NCBI GenBank assembly: GCA_949752745.1
Contig: OX457031.1
Span: forward strand, 806,001 to 870,000
Source of the DNA: Protula sp. h YS-2021
Lineage: Eukaryota; Annelida; Polychaeta; Sabellida; Serpulidae
Length of the DNA stretch: 64,000 bases
Direction: 5' to 3'
Position numbers and translations under genes: made by a program. This document shows positions 22,060 to 34,104 of this stretch, piece after piece. The notes under the pieces were generated by a model, which saw only the letters and a program-made list of their open reading frames with translations, made no database searches and had not been told where the DNA came from. Position 1 is the stretch's first letter. Each line of letters begins with the position of its first letter.

Positions 22060-24140
22060 TTATGTGAGTTTGAAAAGAGCGTCATCAGCGACAAAGAGCA
22101 GCTGACCGAGGTGATCCACTGTGGCGTGTTGTGGGAAGTGTATCTTCTCGCTGAGCTCGAGCACGCGCCACGTGTTGTCGTTCACGCAGAGCTGGAGTCG
22201 GTGATTCCAATGATCACAAACAAGGACGTGGCCGTGTGCATCGCTGCAAGCTACACATGGCGATGAGAACTCACCAGGAGCTCTTCCTTTTCTACCGAGG
22301 TGTGAGTATGTGTCTTTACTCAGGTCATAACGCTCTACAGCATCCATGAAAACTCTCGATAAGGTCAGGATGTTATTTCTGATGGAGAAGGCGCAGTAAT
22401 TCGAGTGCAACTGTACTACTTTTATGCACGACCACCCGCGGCTGTCGCATTGATGCATCGTTACAGTCTTATTATTTCTCAGCCCGTACACATACTGATC
22501 CTCACAAGCGACATCGCAGTAGCCGCCTTTAGCAATCACGTGCTTAATAACGCCGTCAGTAGTGACAGTCACTAGCCCTAGGTCCCTGTGAGACTTGTGC
22601 TTGTGTCCATACCAGACACCGTCACTATAACGCTGCCATTAGCGGCTTGTGACACCGCGCGTGCGCCAAATACCACACAGTCCTCGTCATCACACGTGGA
22701 GCTCTTTTCTCGTATCCAGACAGTCTTCACTTTGCATATTGAATAGGTGTCACTGTGTCTGAGAATATCTATGTCACCGTTTTCAAACACCATCCATATC
22801 TGATTGTCTATGCTTGCAATCTTCCACGGAATACCAGGTTTACATTTGAATAGTTTTGTCACTTGAAGTGTCCTTGACACATAGTCACCGAAAGAAGCCC
22901 CATTCACAACAACGCCTTCCACTGCCTTGGCAACTGCTTTTGAGCTTAGATGTTCCATGTTAAATTCAAAAGGCTGGGCATGTAACACTTCACATGCCTC
23001 TTCTGATATTGGTCGGCTCGTGTGACTTGATTGGTCAGAGATTTCTATCAGAAATCCTTTCCTTGCCTCATGGGCAACAGGAGAAGCCCGATTCATAACA
23101 CCGTCTTCCGATATCATGGAAAATGTTTCCAAGCTTAGCTGTTCCATGTAAAAATCTGAAGCGAAACCTGGTGAAGGCTGGGCATAAAACTCTACAGATG
23201 CCCCTTCTGATATTAATCGGCTCGTGTGACTTGATTGGTCAGAGATTGCAATCTGCATTTGCTTAAGTTGTTTAATGGTTTCGTCTCCTTGTAGAACTGT
23301 TATTGTTAATTCCTCATTATCTTCTTCCATTGATTTAATTAACATTGAAAACGTGTCCCGGCTTTGTTTCGACTGGTCCACCATGTCGTTAATTAATGCT
23401 TCATTTAAGAGTGTCCGCTGGTCGTTCTCTGACATCGTATCTTTGACACTCTTCATATCCTGATTAAACGAGGCCCGATGTGTGTCCAAGGTTTCGATAC
23501 TGGAGTCAAAGCTTTTTCTCTGTTCCTCCCGTTTCTTCTCAACTTCTTGGCGAAGTTTTTCATGGACTTTTCTCACCTCGCTAATGATTTGTTTTTTTGA
23601 GTCATTTATTTTGCGAACAGCGTCACAAAAAAGAGAGCTGGCTTTTGCATTGGCGTCTAATTTCTTGGCTTTGGCATTATCAAACTGTTGAACTGTCTCT
23701 TCCATGGCTGTTAAAACCCTTTGGAGCTTTTCCTCGCTTGCGGCTTTCATGTCACTTATCATGTATATGTGGTGCGCTTTGGTTGTAGGTTGCTTTGTGT
23801 GGCCTCTTTTACAGCGGTCACCGATATACATATCACACTGATGACATTTTCCCACTGCCGGTTCGTCGTCGCACAACTCACATACTTGTTTATCTTTGAG
23901 CCTGTTTGTGTGATCATGATGAAGGTCGATCAGCTTTTGTATGCGGAAATCTCTTCTGATATCCTTCTGCTGGGAGACTCGCTGGCAGATGGGACATTGA
24001 AGCAGTCCATCTTCGTCTATCATCTCATCTACGTCCTTTTGACACAAATTGTGGAGGCATTTTAATGACATGGGATTCTCCAAGATTTCAAGATGTATCG
24101 GACAGGTAAGCTCTTCAGCAAGGTTCATCGACAGCGCCAT
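22060..24140 (-). pseudogene. TRIM2: RING/B-box/coiled-coil/NHL gene with one frameshift
   Basis: From ATG at 24140 (MALSMNLAEEL) the frame is open for 520 codons to 22578: RING, B-box (CELC..KCHQCDMYIGDRC), coiled coil, linker and the start of the propeller. About 7 bases are missing near 22625 relative to TRIM3 (GTTATAGTGACGG against GTTATAGCCGCGTGTTACGG). The frame then stops, while the remaining NHL part (GEFSSPCVACSDAHGH, VLVCDHWNHRLQLC) is open in another frame to 22060. The linker between coiled coil and propeller contains a duplication: ISDQSSHTSR(L/P)ISE occurs twice about 65 residues apart, absent from TRIM1, 3 and 4. It may produce a truncated RING/B-box protein or nothing. Confidence 0.85.
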
Positions 24141-24445
24141 TGCTTCTAGCTGAAATAAAGACGCCTGTATTAGTTTCGATATATCTGGAACAGAAAGTTA
24201 AAATGACAACCTTTTTTGAGAGAGAGATGCTGGCCTGTTACGCCAGCCTTCTTCAAACGTTGCATCATTGTTGTGATTGCCAAGAACAGGAAAAGGGGGT
24301 TATGCAGTCACGACCACCCCGACCCCCAATCTCTACAACCGATCACGGCTCGGAATGCAACTGTAGGAGCCATTAGTACCCCCAACCCCCCCCCACCACC
24401 ACCACTGTGCAATTACATATTCGAGATGTGAACGGTTTCAAAGTT
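24141..24445. other. TRIM2 upstream flank
   Basis: Matches 4847-5150 and 50732-51030. The match ends at about 24430, where foreign repeat sequence (24446-28255) interrupts the cassette. The cassette resumes near 28500. Confidence 0.6.
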
Positions 24446-25580
24446 TAGAAGTTTTTTAGCCCAATTTACGTTACACGTAAGCTGGGGTATTCCTATCGGT
24501 CTGCGGATGGCGTCCGTTAGTTAGTTAGTTATTTCTTTAGTAAACTTTGCTTCAAAATGCATCTCCTCCTACAATTTTGATCCGGTGTCATTTATTTTTG
24601 GTGTGAGGCATCCCTAAGGGGTCGTGCATACGGCTTGTGCTTTTCTAGTCGATCGGGTGATTTTTGAATTTTTGGCGAATTTAAAAAAAAAAAAATGTAT
24701 CTCCTCCTACATTTTTGACCCGATGTCATTTATTTTTGGTATGAAGCACCCCTAAAGGGTTCGGCATACGGCGTGTACTTTTTTGGTCGATCGGACAATT
24801 TTTGTATTTTGGGGGATTTTATAAAGAAATTTTAAAATGTATCTCCTCTTACATTTTTGACCCGATGTCATTTATTTTTGGTATGAGGCACCCCTAAAGG
24901 ATCGTGCATACGGCTTATGCTTTTTTAGTTTGTATTTTTGGGGAAATTTTTTAGCAAAAATTTCGAAAATAATTCAAAATGCATCTACTCCTACAATTTT
25001 CATTCGATGTCATTTATTTTTGGTGTGAGTGCATACGGCTTGTGCTTTTTAGTCGATCGGGCAATTTTTGTATTTTAGGGAGTTTTTGAAGAAACATCTT
25101 CAAAATGCATTTCCCCCTGCAGTTTTGAACCTCTTTTTTTTTTTTTGGGGGGGGGGGGGTTGCGGCATCCCTAAGAGGTTGAGAATACGACTTGCGCTTT
25201 TTAGTCGATCCGACAATTTCTGTATTTTTTGGGAATTTTTGAACCGATTTCATTTATTTTTTGCTATGAGGCATCCTTAGGTAGGTCTCGCATACGGCTT
25301 GTGCTATTTGACTAGACTTGGGAATTTTTTATTTCGGGGGGAATTTTTGATAAAAATACCTCCAAATGCATTTTCTCCTGCAGTTTTGATCAAACATCAT
25401 TTATTTTGGGGCTGAGGCATGCTTAGGTGTCGTGAATATGGCCTGTCTTTTTCAGTCGATGAGAGAATTTTTGAAGAAAAAAATTCAAAATGCATTTCCT
25501 CCTACAGTTTTTATTAGATTTCATTTATTTCCGATATTTATTTTTCGGAATTTTTGGAAAAAAAATTGCATGAATCTCCT
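24446..25580 (+). mobile_element. Hairpin-headed repeat element with about 170-bp internal repeats
   Basis: Begins with the imperfect hairpin CCCAATTTACGT..ACGTAAGCTGGG, then GTCCGTTAGTTAGTTAG, then about six degenerate units containing ATGTCATTTATTTTTGG, GAGGCA(T/C)CCCTAA and CATACGGCTTGTGCTTTTT. The inverted relative is at 45540-46316. Confidence 0.7.
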
Positions 25581-25584
25581 CCTG

Positions 25585-28255
25585 CAGCGCATAAACGCAA
25601 GTTAAATGAACTTGCGCAGTAGTCAGATTTAACAACCGCACATCGACGCAAGTTAAAGAAACATTCGCAGTAGTCCAAATTAAGTACTTCGCATCGATGC
25701 AAGTTAAATAAACATGCGCATTGGTCCGAAGTCTGGACTGCGCATCGACGGAAGATAAATAAAGATGCGTACTGGTCCAAAATAGGCACCGCGCATCAAC
25801 GCAGGTTAAATAATTAGCGCACTGGTCCGAAAAAAGAACTACGCTTCGACGTAAGTTGAACAGACATGCACAGTGGTCTGAAATGCGAACGGCGCATCAA
25901 CGCAGCCTAAAGAAACATGCGCACTGGTCCGAAATGTGAATCGCACATCGAGGCAAATTAAATAAACATGCGCAGTGGTCCAAAATGCGAACCGCGCATC
26001 AACGCAAGTTAAATAAATATGCGCACTGGTCTGAAATGAGAACCACGCATCAACACAAGTTAAATAAACATGGGCAATGGCTTAAAATGCGAACAGCGCA
26101 TCGACGGAAGTTAAATAAACATGCGATCCGGTCCAAAATAAGCACCGCACATCAACGCAAGTTAAACAAACATGCGCACTTGTCCGAAAAAAGAACCATG
26201 CATCGACGCAAGTTGAATAAACATGCGCAGTGGTCTGATTTGAGAACCGCGCATCAACGCAAGCTAAATAAACATGCGCAGTGGTCCGAAGAAAGAACCA
26301 TGAATCGACGCAAGTTGAATAGACATAAGAGTCGGGCATCGACGGGACTTAAATAAACATGCGTTCTGGTCCGAAACGCAAATCGCGCGTCAACGCAAGT
26401 TAAATGAACCTGCTCACTTGTCCCAAAATGCGAACTGCGCATCAACGCAACCTAAAGAAACAGGTATACTGGTCCGAAATGCGAGCCGGATATCAACGCA
26501 AATTAAATAAACATGCACACTGGTCCGAATTGCGAACCGCACTTAAGCGTAAGTTAAATAAGCATTTGCACCGGTCCAAAAAAGTACCGATCATCAACAG
26601 AAGTTAAATAAATATGCGCAATGGTCCAAAATGCTAACCACGCATCAACACAAGGTAAAAAAACATGCGCGCTGGTTCGAAATGCGAACCGCACAGCAAC
26701 ACAAGCTAAATAAGCAAGCACACTGGATTAAAATAAGCACGTTGCATCAACGCAAGTTAAATAAACATGCGCCAACGTAAGTTAAATAAACATTTGCACT
26801 GGTCTAAAATAAGCACCGCGCATCAACGCAAGTTAAATAAACATGCGCACTTCTCCGAAATTCGAACCGCGCATCAACGCAAGTTAAATAAACATGCGCA
26901 GTGGTTCGAAGTGCGAACCATGCTCCAACGCAAGTTAAATAAACATTTGCACTGGTCCAAAATAAGCACTGCGCATCAACTAAGTTAAATAAACATGCGC
27001 ACTGGTCCGAAATTCGAACTGCTCATCAACGCAAGTTAAATAAACATAGGCACACGTCCAAAATAAGCACCGTGCATCAACGCAAGTTAAATAAACATGC
27101 AAGCTGGTCCGAAATGCGAACCGCGTATCAAGGCAACCTAAGAAAACTTGGGCTGTCCGAAATAAGTACCGCTCATCAGCGCAAGTAAAACAAGTGGGTC
27201 AGTGAAACTGACTATGTCTCCCGCCGGCGTACAATCCCGGTATTTGATTTTGTTAGGTTGGACTACAACCCTTCGTATCATGTTCGTGAATTTTAAAATT
27301 CCAGCTGGGCCAATGTCCTTAAGCCAACATGGCTCATTTACAATACCAATTCTTGTTACCATTCATACTACCTATGTGTATAACATTTGGCAATTGTTTA
27401 AAAAAATGTAGGCTTGAGTCTGTTAACAAACTCATTCCAGTATGTAAGGGTTGTGAAAATTTCTGAAGTTCAGCTGGGCCAATGTCCTTGGGCCAATATG
27501 GCTCATTTACAATACCAATCCTTGTTTGTTCCAGTACTACCCATAGACACAATATCTTTACAATCGGTGAAAACGTAGGCTTGGGTGTGTTAAACTCATT
27601 CAACTGAGTAAGGATTGGGAAAATTTGTGAGGTTCAGCTGGGCCAATGTCCTTTGGCCGACATGGCTCATTTACAATACCGATCCTTGTTCGTTCCAGTA
27701 CTACCCATATATACAATATCTTAACAATCGGTGGAAAAATGTAGGCTTGAGTGTGTTAACAAAAAAGGTGTCGACAGACAGACGGACAGACAAACCCGCA
27801 AACTATAGTCCCCCGGCGGGGGACTAATAAACATGCGCACTGGTATGGAATAAGAACCGCACATCCACACAAGGTAAATAAACATGCGCACTGATCCGAA
27901 ATAACAACCGCACATAAACACAAGGTAAATAAACATGCGCACTGATCCGAAATAAGAACCGCACATCAACACAAGGTAAATAAACTTGCGCACTGATCCG
28001 AAATAAGAACCGCACATCAACACAATGTAAATAAACGTGCGCATTGATCCGAAATAAGAACCGCACACCCACAAAAGGCAAAAAAAAATTGGGCGCTCGT
28101 CAGAAATGCGAACCGTACATCAACGCAAGTTAAGTAAACATGTGCACTGTTCCAAAATGAGAACCGCGCATCTACGAAAAATTAAATAAACACGCGCACT
28201 TGTCTGAATAAGAACCGCGCATCAAGGCAAGTTACATAAATATGCGCACTATGCG
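25585..28255. repeat. 51-bp minisatellite, about 40 units
   Basis: The unit is AAGTTAAATAAACATGCGCA, CTGGTCCGAAATGCGAACCG, CGCATCAACGC. At 51 bp (17 codons) many frames stay open and give KLNKHAHWSEMRTAHQR repeats on the + strand. I see no start context, conservation or flanking exon to support coding. The array is split by the element at 27190-27828. Confidence 0.95.
27190..27828 (-). mobile_element. Hairpin-headed repeat element inserted in the 51-bp array
   Basis: Its right end (head) is the perfect hairpin AGTCCCCCGGCGGGGGACT (27807-27825), preceded inward by GACAGACAGACGGACAGACA. The body has three roughly 190-bp units containing GGGCCAATGTCCTT.GGCC and ATGGCTCATTTACAATACC. The far end reads GACTATGTCTCCCGCCGGCG. 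Minisatellite units continue on both sides. Confidence 0.8.
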
Positions 28256-29226
28256 TTGTTTGAACATATCTATGGCAGGCTATCCAGTCTACCAGAGATA
28301 CAAAAGATCTGTTTCCCATTTTTCTGGGAAAGAAATCTTTGTATGTATTTATCGGTCTATGTTCTGGTCCGGTGCTAAATTAATTATTGGGCTAGCTCTT
28401 TGCCGTCTCATCTTTTGAAGCCCAATTTATCAGGAAAATTCCCTTGCTCGTGCACGCTGGAATTGGTTTTATTGCTTTTCGTAAGCTGGGACTTTGTCCT
28501 TGGACAAACTTGTTTTCTTTTTCTTGCGGTCCTCTCTGCTCTTGTTAACAATACTGAGAACATTACACACATTTATATTATGATAGAATTAGTCAAGAAG
28601 AAATGTTATGGGAAATATTTTATAGGGTTCGATCTGCATCATGCTTTTAATTCTATTTTCAAGATCACACTAACCTTTAGAAGGCGTATCCCTTAAGCTC
28701 TTCTGAGAATATTTTTTGTCAATTTGCTCCTTTCTGCAACTTTTGTTAGATGTAAGCAGAAGTATAATCCTGCAGTCTGTATTTTTTTGTCCTACATTTT
28801 AACCGGATTGAATCCTGAAACAATATGAAACTTTGAACTGATAAGCGTATGATCGTTTGAGGTAAAACACTGTTATCTACGATAAGTGGTTTTTCTTGAG
28901 CACTTCTATCAGATAATTTGTGAGTATTTAAAGGTACACTCTTCAGTGACACACCCATTATTTTGCGATCAATCAGACAGAACTAATATAATGGGTAGAA
29001 GTGGGTGTGAACATGTAAAAAATAAGAAGTAAATAAATGAAATAAAATAGAAGGGGGAGAGGGAAAGAACCCCCTCCCCCCTCCCCCTCCCCCTCCCCCT
29101 CTCTCTCCCCCTCCCCCTCCCTCTCCCTCTCCTTGGGTGATGGAAGAAGGAGGTTAAGGGGTCAGGAGGTAGGTCGGGTGCAAATAACCTTGCCATGCGA
29201 ATGACCTTGCCGTGACCTTGTTGCAG
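28256..29226. other. Cassette 2 start: TRIM-upstream/ACBD5 intron 9 duplicate
   Basis: From about 28500 matches 5150-5660 and 51040-51540. Includes a C-rich polypyrimidine tract at 29068-29130. No exon 9 copy is present. Confidence 0.6.
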
Positions 29227-29409
29227 AGGAGTTGTAGGAGCCGTGAGAACTCGGGCAGCTCCCAGGGCCGGCACCCTTCCTGGTGGCCGCTCAACAACTC
29301 ACGAAGCCGGACCTGGATCTTCATCCTCATCTGGCCCTTCCTCGTTCACTGGTTGATCAGCTTCGTGAGCAGGAGGAGGAACAGGTGGGCGGTTGCTATG
29401 GATAGCTGA
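29227..29409 (+). CDS. ACBD5: Extra ACBD5 exon 10 (tail anchor), cassette 2
   Basis: Acceptor CTTGTTGCAG|AG. Open and close to 17542-17724: RSCRSRENSGSSQGRHPSWW, then the span WIFILIWPFLVHWLISFV and SRRRNR. Donor AACAG|GTGGGC at 29384/29385. Read-through ends WAVAMDS-stop (29407-29409). The preceding eight or more exons are missing from this cassette, so alone it is an orphan exon. It is frame-compatible with exon 9 of copy 1 if transcripts read through TRIM2. Confidence 0.7.
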   Translation, partial: RSCRSRENSGSSQGRHPSWWPLNNSRSRTWIFILIWPFLVHWLISFVSRRRNRWAVAMDS

Positions 29410-29800
29410 AGGCGTGGTGTTTGATGTTTATTGTGTTGTTGTTCTCTCTGTATTGTCTACTGTTGTGTTGAGTGGTCCAGTCTGTGTTGCTAACTTTCCG
29501 CTGTTTAGTGTGTGTCTTTTACTTTTGTGTTGCCCATTTATGTGGTGCCCTCTTTTGTGTTGCCCACTTTTGTGGTGCTCCCTTGTGTGTTGCCCACTTT
29601 TGAGTTGATCACTCTGTGTTGACAACTTTTGTGTTGGTCACTGCTCGTACTGGGCTGTACTGTGCTGTGTTGTGTTGTGTTGTGCTGTGTTGTTTAAGCT
29701 GTCTTGCGTACTCCTTTGCTAGTCGCACTGTTTGGGTTGCGTTTTCTTTGACAGTTCCATCACCAGTTTTAAAGTGTTGAGATATGAATGTCAGTTTTGA

Positions 29801-29806
29801 AATAAA
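29801..29806 (+). promoter_or_regulatory. Poly(A) hexamer AATAAA after exon 10 copy
   Basis: Canonical AATAAA in TGAAATAAAAGCTCAG, aligned with the altered AATGAA of cassette 1. Confidence 0.6.
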
Positions 29807-30447
29807 AGCTCAGTTGCGAACAATTTTATTTTGAACGTCTGTTTATACCTTCTAATTTTGATTCTACTTGTGCTTACAACTTCATTGCCTTCTACAAAAC
29901 TGAAAAAATAGTTGTCCACGTGATTGAACGGAAACTCATATTTCCTGTTTCTCCATGGACATCCTGAGGATTTCACGAACCTCAGCCAAATAATAGTGTG
30001 AAATATATTTTTTCAAATAAAAATGTTTCCATTTTTTTTTCATTTAGGAAAGCTCTGCATGAACATTTTAAAGAAATTTCCAAAGAGATTAAATTATTCT
30101 AAAAATAGGTAAAATGTCTCTGTTAATAAACTAATCAGGGAAATAACAACAATAAATAAATAAATAAACGGACAGTGCTTGTGGTCTAACGCTTGGAGAT
30201 TAGATTGTGGTGTCCAGTAACAATCTTAAATTTTTATCTATTTTTTTCTTACACCTAGGCGATTGCGTTGAATAAAAAAATAACTGCACAAAACAAACAG
30301 GTTTGCTGAGTCGTGACGTGTGCATATATCTCCCCCCACCCCCTGCCCCCCTTCCCACTCCCTCCTCTTACGAATTTCTGTTTGATTTCTAATTCCATAT
30401 GGGTTATCCTCCATTGCTGACTGTTGTTATAGTAACTAATGCTCGGG
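29807..30447. other. Intron 10 duplicate, cassette 2
   Basis: Collinear with 18049-18759. No gene. Confidence 0.6.
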
Positions 30448-31230
30448 GCCGTAGGAAAAAGTTATGGGAGAAAAGGTTATAGTTTATGCCTGAAAGGCTG
30501 TAGTTTATGGGAGAAAAGGTTATAGTTTATGGGAGAAAATTTTATAGTTTATGGGAGAAAAGGTTATAGTTTATGGGAGAAAAGGTTATAGTTTATGGGA
30601 GAAAAGGTTATAATTTATGGGAAAAGGTTATAGTTTATTGGAGAAAAGGTTATAGTTTATGGGAGAAAAGGTTATAGTTTATTGGAGAAAAAGTTATAGT
30701 TTATGGGAGAAAAGGTTATAGTTTGTGGGAGAAAAGGTTATAGTTTATGGGAGAAAAAGGTTATAATTTATGGGAAAAAAGGTTATAGTTTATTGGAGAA
30801 AAGGTTATAGTTTATGGGAGAAAAGGTTAAAGTTTATGGGAGAAAAAGTTATAGTTTATGGGAGAAAAGGTTATTGTTTATGGGAGAAAATGTTATCGTT
30901 TATGGGAGAAAATGTTACAGTTTATGTCTGATAGGCTGTAGTTTATGGGAGAAAAGGTTATAGTTTATGGGAGAAAAGGTTATCGTTTATGGGAGAAAAA
31001 GGTTATAAGTTTATGTGAGCAAAGGTAATTGTCTATGAGAGAAAATGTTATCGTTTATGGGAGAAAAAGGTTATAAGTTCATGTGAGCAAAGGTTATTGT
31101 CTATGAGAGAAAAGGTTAGAGTTTATGGGAGAAAAGGTGATAGTTTATGAGAGAAAAGGTTATAGTTTATGGGAGAAAAGGTTTTAGCTTGTGCTAGAAA
31201 AGTTTATACTTTTAGGGGGAAAAGGTTATA
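30448..31230. repeat. 22-bp minisatellite, about 34 units
   Basis: Largest expansion of the GGTTATAGTTTATGGGAGAAAA array in the window. Includes variants with GCTGTAG and CGTTTATG and a sub-repeat near 31010-31110. Confidence 0.95.
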
Positions 31231-31594
31231 TACAGCAATTTGTTTCTTCTCCAAAACTGAGACAAGAATTTAAAATGTTTAAAAGAAGGATTTGTTCTGG
31301 AAAATTATTAAATATATATATAAAGAAAATAAAAGATAGTGAAAGAAAGTAAAGTAATCAAATGTTATGTCAGCGATGACTCACTATTGTACGAGACCGT
31401 ATAATAGATGACTCACTATTGTACGAGACCTTATGGTGGATCAGTCAACAAGAACGTACTCTACTTCTAATCGGAGGAAATTCTTTTCTGTAATTCTAAG
31501 ATAAAATTCTTAACAGTGTATATATGATATGCGTTCACCTGAATCGTGTGCTTTGTTTGTGTATTGTAAAAGGAAAAGAACGTCATGAACAATT

Positions 31595-31745
31595 AATTCT
31601 AAATAATAATAATTATTAAAATAATAATAATAATAGTAATAATAATAATAATAATAATAATTATAATAATAATAACAATAATAATTAACATAGTAATAAT
31701 TATAATAAAAATAGTTATAACAATAATAATAATGATAAGAATAAT
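31595..31745. repeat. Imperfect (AAT)n microsatellite
   Basis: Same location as in cassettes 1, 3 and 4. Confidence 0.9.
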
Positions 31746-31972
31746 TTAAAAATTTCGATTATCAGTTATTTTGATGAAGCTTGTCATGTATTTTATGATA
31801 TTTTCTGGGAAATTTACTATGAATCTAGTTCTTTTTTGTTTTTGTTTTTAATCTATCTTTTCTGTTTCAGTTTTTGCATTTAAACTAGAATAGCTTTATT
31901 AAACACAGCAGAAAAAAAGTTTCGAGCCAAAGACATGATTTAAAAAGAAATATATTATTTTTCGTTTTACAG

Positions 31973-32260
31973 GCGGCGATGACATAGTTGAGATGACGTC
32001 ACAGGCGGACAGATCGAGCAGTTATCGAAGGCTTGTTGAATCACATGACCTGCATAAGATCAGGTGACGCTGCATTGACTCACGTGACTACATTGTAACT
32101 AGTCTGTATTGTCGTAATCAAGTGCATCATGACGCAACAGTTTTGCGATGGAGCAGATTTGGACGATGCTATATATTTTCCAATTGTAAGAGAAACCGTG
32201 CGTAAGAGTGTTGAATGACTCTTTGAATTTTTGTAAATGAAATAAATGTGATATCATATA
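31973..32260 (+). CDS. ACBD5: Extra ACBD5 exon 11, cassette 2
   Basis: Acceptor TTCGTTTTACAG|GCGGCGATGA. The TGA stop is at 31980-31982 after completing R-R-R. The 3' UTR closely matches 19819-20090 and carries a canonical AATAAA at 32241-32246. Intact as a terminal exon. Confidence 0.65.
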
Positions 32261-32314
32261 CATTTAGTGATATTTTTTTTGGTCCAGGAAATGGCTGGTT
32301 ATTTACCTGCGATT

Positions 32315-32580
32315 GGCCTTGGGTTGAGGGGCGGGGAGGTGGGAGGGGGCGGGGAGGGGGTAGGGGGAGAAGCTGGAGGGGGCGGGGAGGTGGGAGGGGG
32401 CGGGGAGGGGGAAGGGGGAGAAGGTGGAGGATGGGGCGGGGAGGTGGGAGGGGGGCGGGGAGGTGGAGAAGGGGCGGGGAGGGGGTAGGGGGAGGGGGAG
32501 AAAGTGGAGGAGGGGCGGGGATGTGGGAGGGGGGAGGTGGAGGAGGGGACGGGGGGTTGGGTGGAGGGGGAGGGAGGGGC
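32315..32580 (+). repeat. G-rich polypurine tract, cassette 2
   Basis: GGGGCGGGGAGGTGGGAGGG-type sequence starting about 70 bp after the AATAAA. Same position as in cassettes 1 and 4. Confidence 0.85.
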
Positions 32581-34104
32581 ATTGCGATTGGATGGTAAAA
32601 AATTATAAACCGGGGCAATACATCATTATATAATTGTTGAGCATAATACCGATGTCAAACAATGCATTTCTTTTGGTGTTATAAAACTGGCAAAGAAGTT
32701 ACGGTGGGAGGGGGGAGGGGGATTGGGGGGTATGATGAAGATTAGGAAGATGAGTGAGCATCTGCTGGGTGAGTTGGGTGGGAGGGGGTGGGGGGCGGAC
32801 GGATAAAGTTATACAAAAAGGTTGCTGTGGTGAATGGTGGAAGGAACGGGGGGGGGGGTCGGGCGGGGAGGGGGGGGCAGGAGGGATCGAGATTGTTATA
32901 ATGTGACAGGGCTATCAAATCGATTCGTAATTTTTATTTTACACATCCATAACGCAAACATAAGAAGCGATGTCGTTACAGGCGCCATGTCTTATAAGCC
33001 ATGTCGTCATAAGCCATGTCGTTATAAGCCATGTCGTCATAAAGATGTTCTAATGTTTCTCAATTTGATTTGAATTTGATTCGTTTCCAAAATACAGCAT
33101 TATAACGGCATTATAACGACATCGGATATCACGACATATTCTGTATCCCGACATAAATGTTTGGGCCCATATTAGTTTTTTTTCCAGTTTAGTACTCTTG
33201 GTTATAACGCCATATATGATACAAGCTTTTTATAAAAGTGATTATGTGATTATAAACTGTACTTTTAAAGTGAAATGTAATACATTTATACGAAACTTCA
33301 GAACGGGCATAATGTTAACCGACTTAGGCATTATCCGGTATTCGATTAACCGATTTCATGTGTATTTGTGTTACTTCTATGAAATGAAACTGGCATACTG
33401 TTAACCGACTTAGGCATTATTCGGTATTCGATTAACCGATTTCATCTGTACTGTGTTACTTATATAAAATGTTTTCATTAAGTCGTTCGACAAAGCAGAA
33501 TAGTTATATATAGCCGATTTTTACGCATAAGCATTTACATACAAATTATCGATTTATTACTAAATTGCAGTTGCTAAGTATAAAATTAAGTAGTTATTTT
33601 GTGTCGAAGTTTTTCCACAAGTCAAAAGTGCTTTTACGAATTAAATGAAGTAAAAAGAAAATGTACATAAATAAGAAAGATACATATCAGGAATATTTTT
33701 TTCTTTACGCAACTGTTTGCTTTGGGGGCCATTCATAATGACGTAAGCAAACCCTTCCTCCCCTCCCCCACCGCTCGCCGATTTCACTCAGGTAATCATA
33801 ATGTGTGACGTCACGAAGTGCGATCAGTTCTGGAGACCGCACCCACAAGCCATCCCCTCCCCCCTCCCCCCTCCCCGCCCGCCCCATCTTCTATGCGTAC
33901 GTGCTTTGTGGATGCCCTCTAGAAAGGACCAACCGCTTTACAATGCACAGAAGTTTGAATTCTCCGTGGAATTATAGTGAATGGTTCAGTTTGTTTTACT
34001 TAGACTTGTATCTACAATTCTTCTTTCAGTCGTCATATGGAATGCTGCGTTCAGTGTTCTATGGTGATTACGTCACTATGGCAACGTCTGGGATGAAACT
34101 CGTC
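32581..34104. other. Intergenic DNA before TRIM3 3' end
   Basis: Collinear with 20336-22050: second G-rich patch (32700-32880), 15-bp CCATGTCGTTATAAG repeats (32985-33045), doubled TTAACCGACTTAGGCATTA block (33310-33450), TGACGTCA near 33806, and one copy of the GGATGCCCTCTA block (33909). Confidence 0.6.

Noticed and set aside
21682..22266. 194-codon plus-strand frame containing two similar halves
   Set aside because: Created by a 178-bp tandem duplication beside the TRIM2 3' end plus antisense TRIM sequence.
23275..24065. Plus-strand frames antisense to TRIM2 (and the equivalents at 3704-4771, 49189-50488)
   Set aside because: Shadows of the TRIM coding strand; they recur wherever TRIM sequence recurs and match no family.
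25585..28255. 51-bp repeats encoding 17-residue repeats on both strands; also considered as a CRISPR-like array
   Set aside because: Units are contiguous with no unique spacers, so not CRISPR. Frames are interrupted often, open on both strands, and lack any start or domain context.
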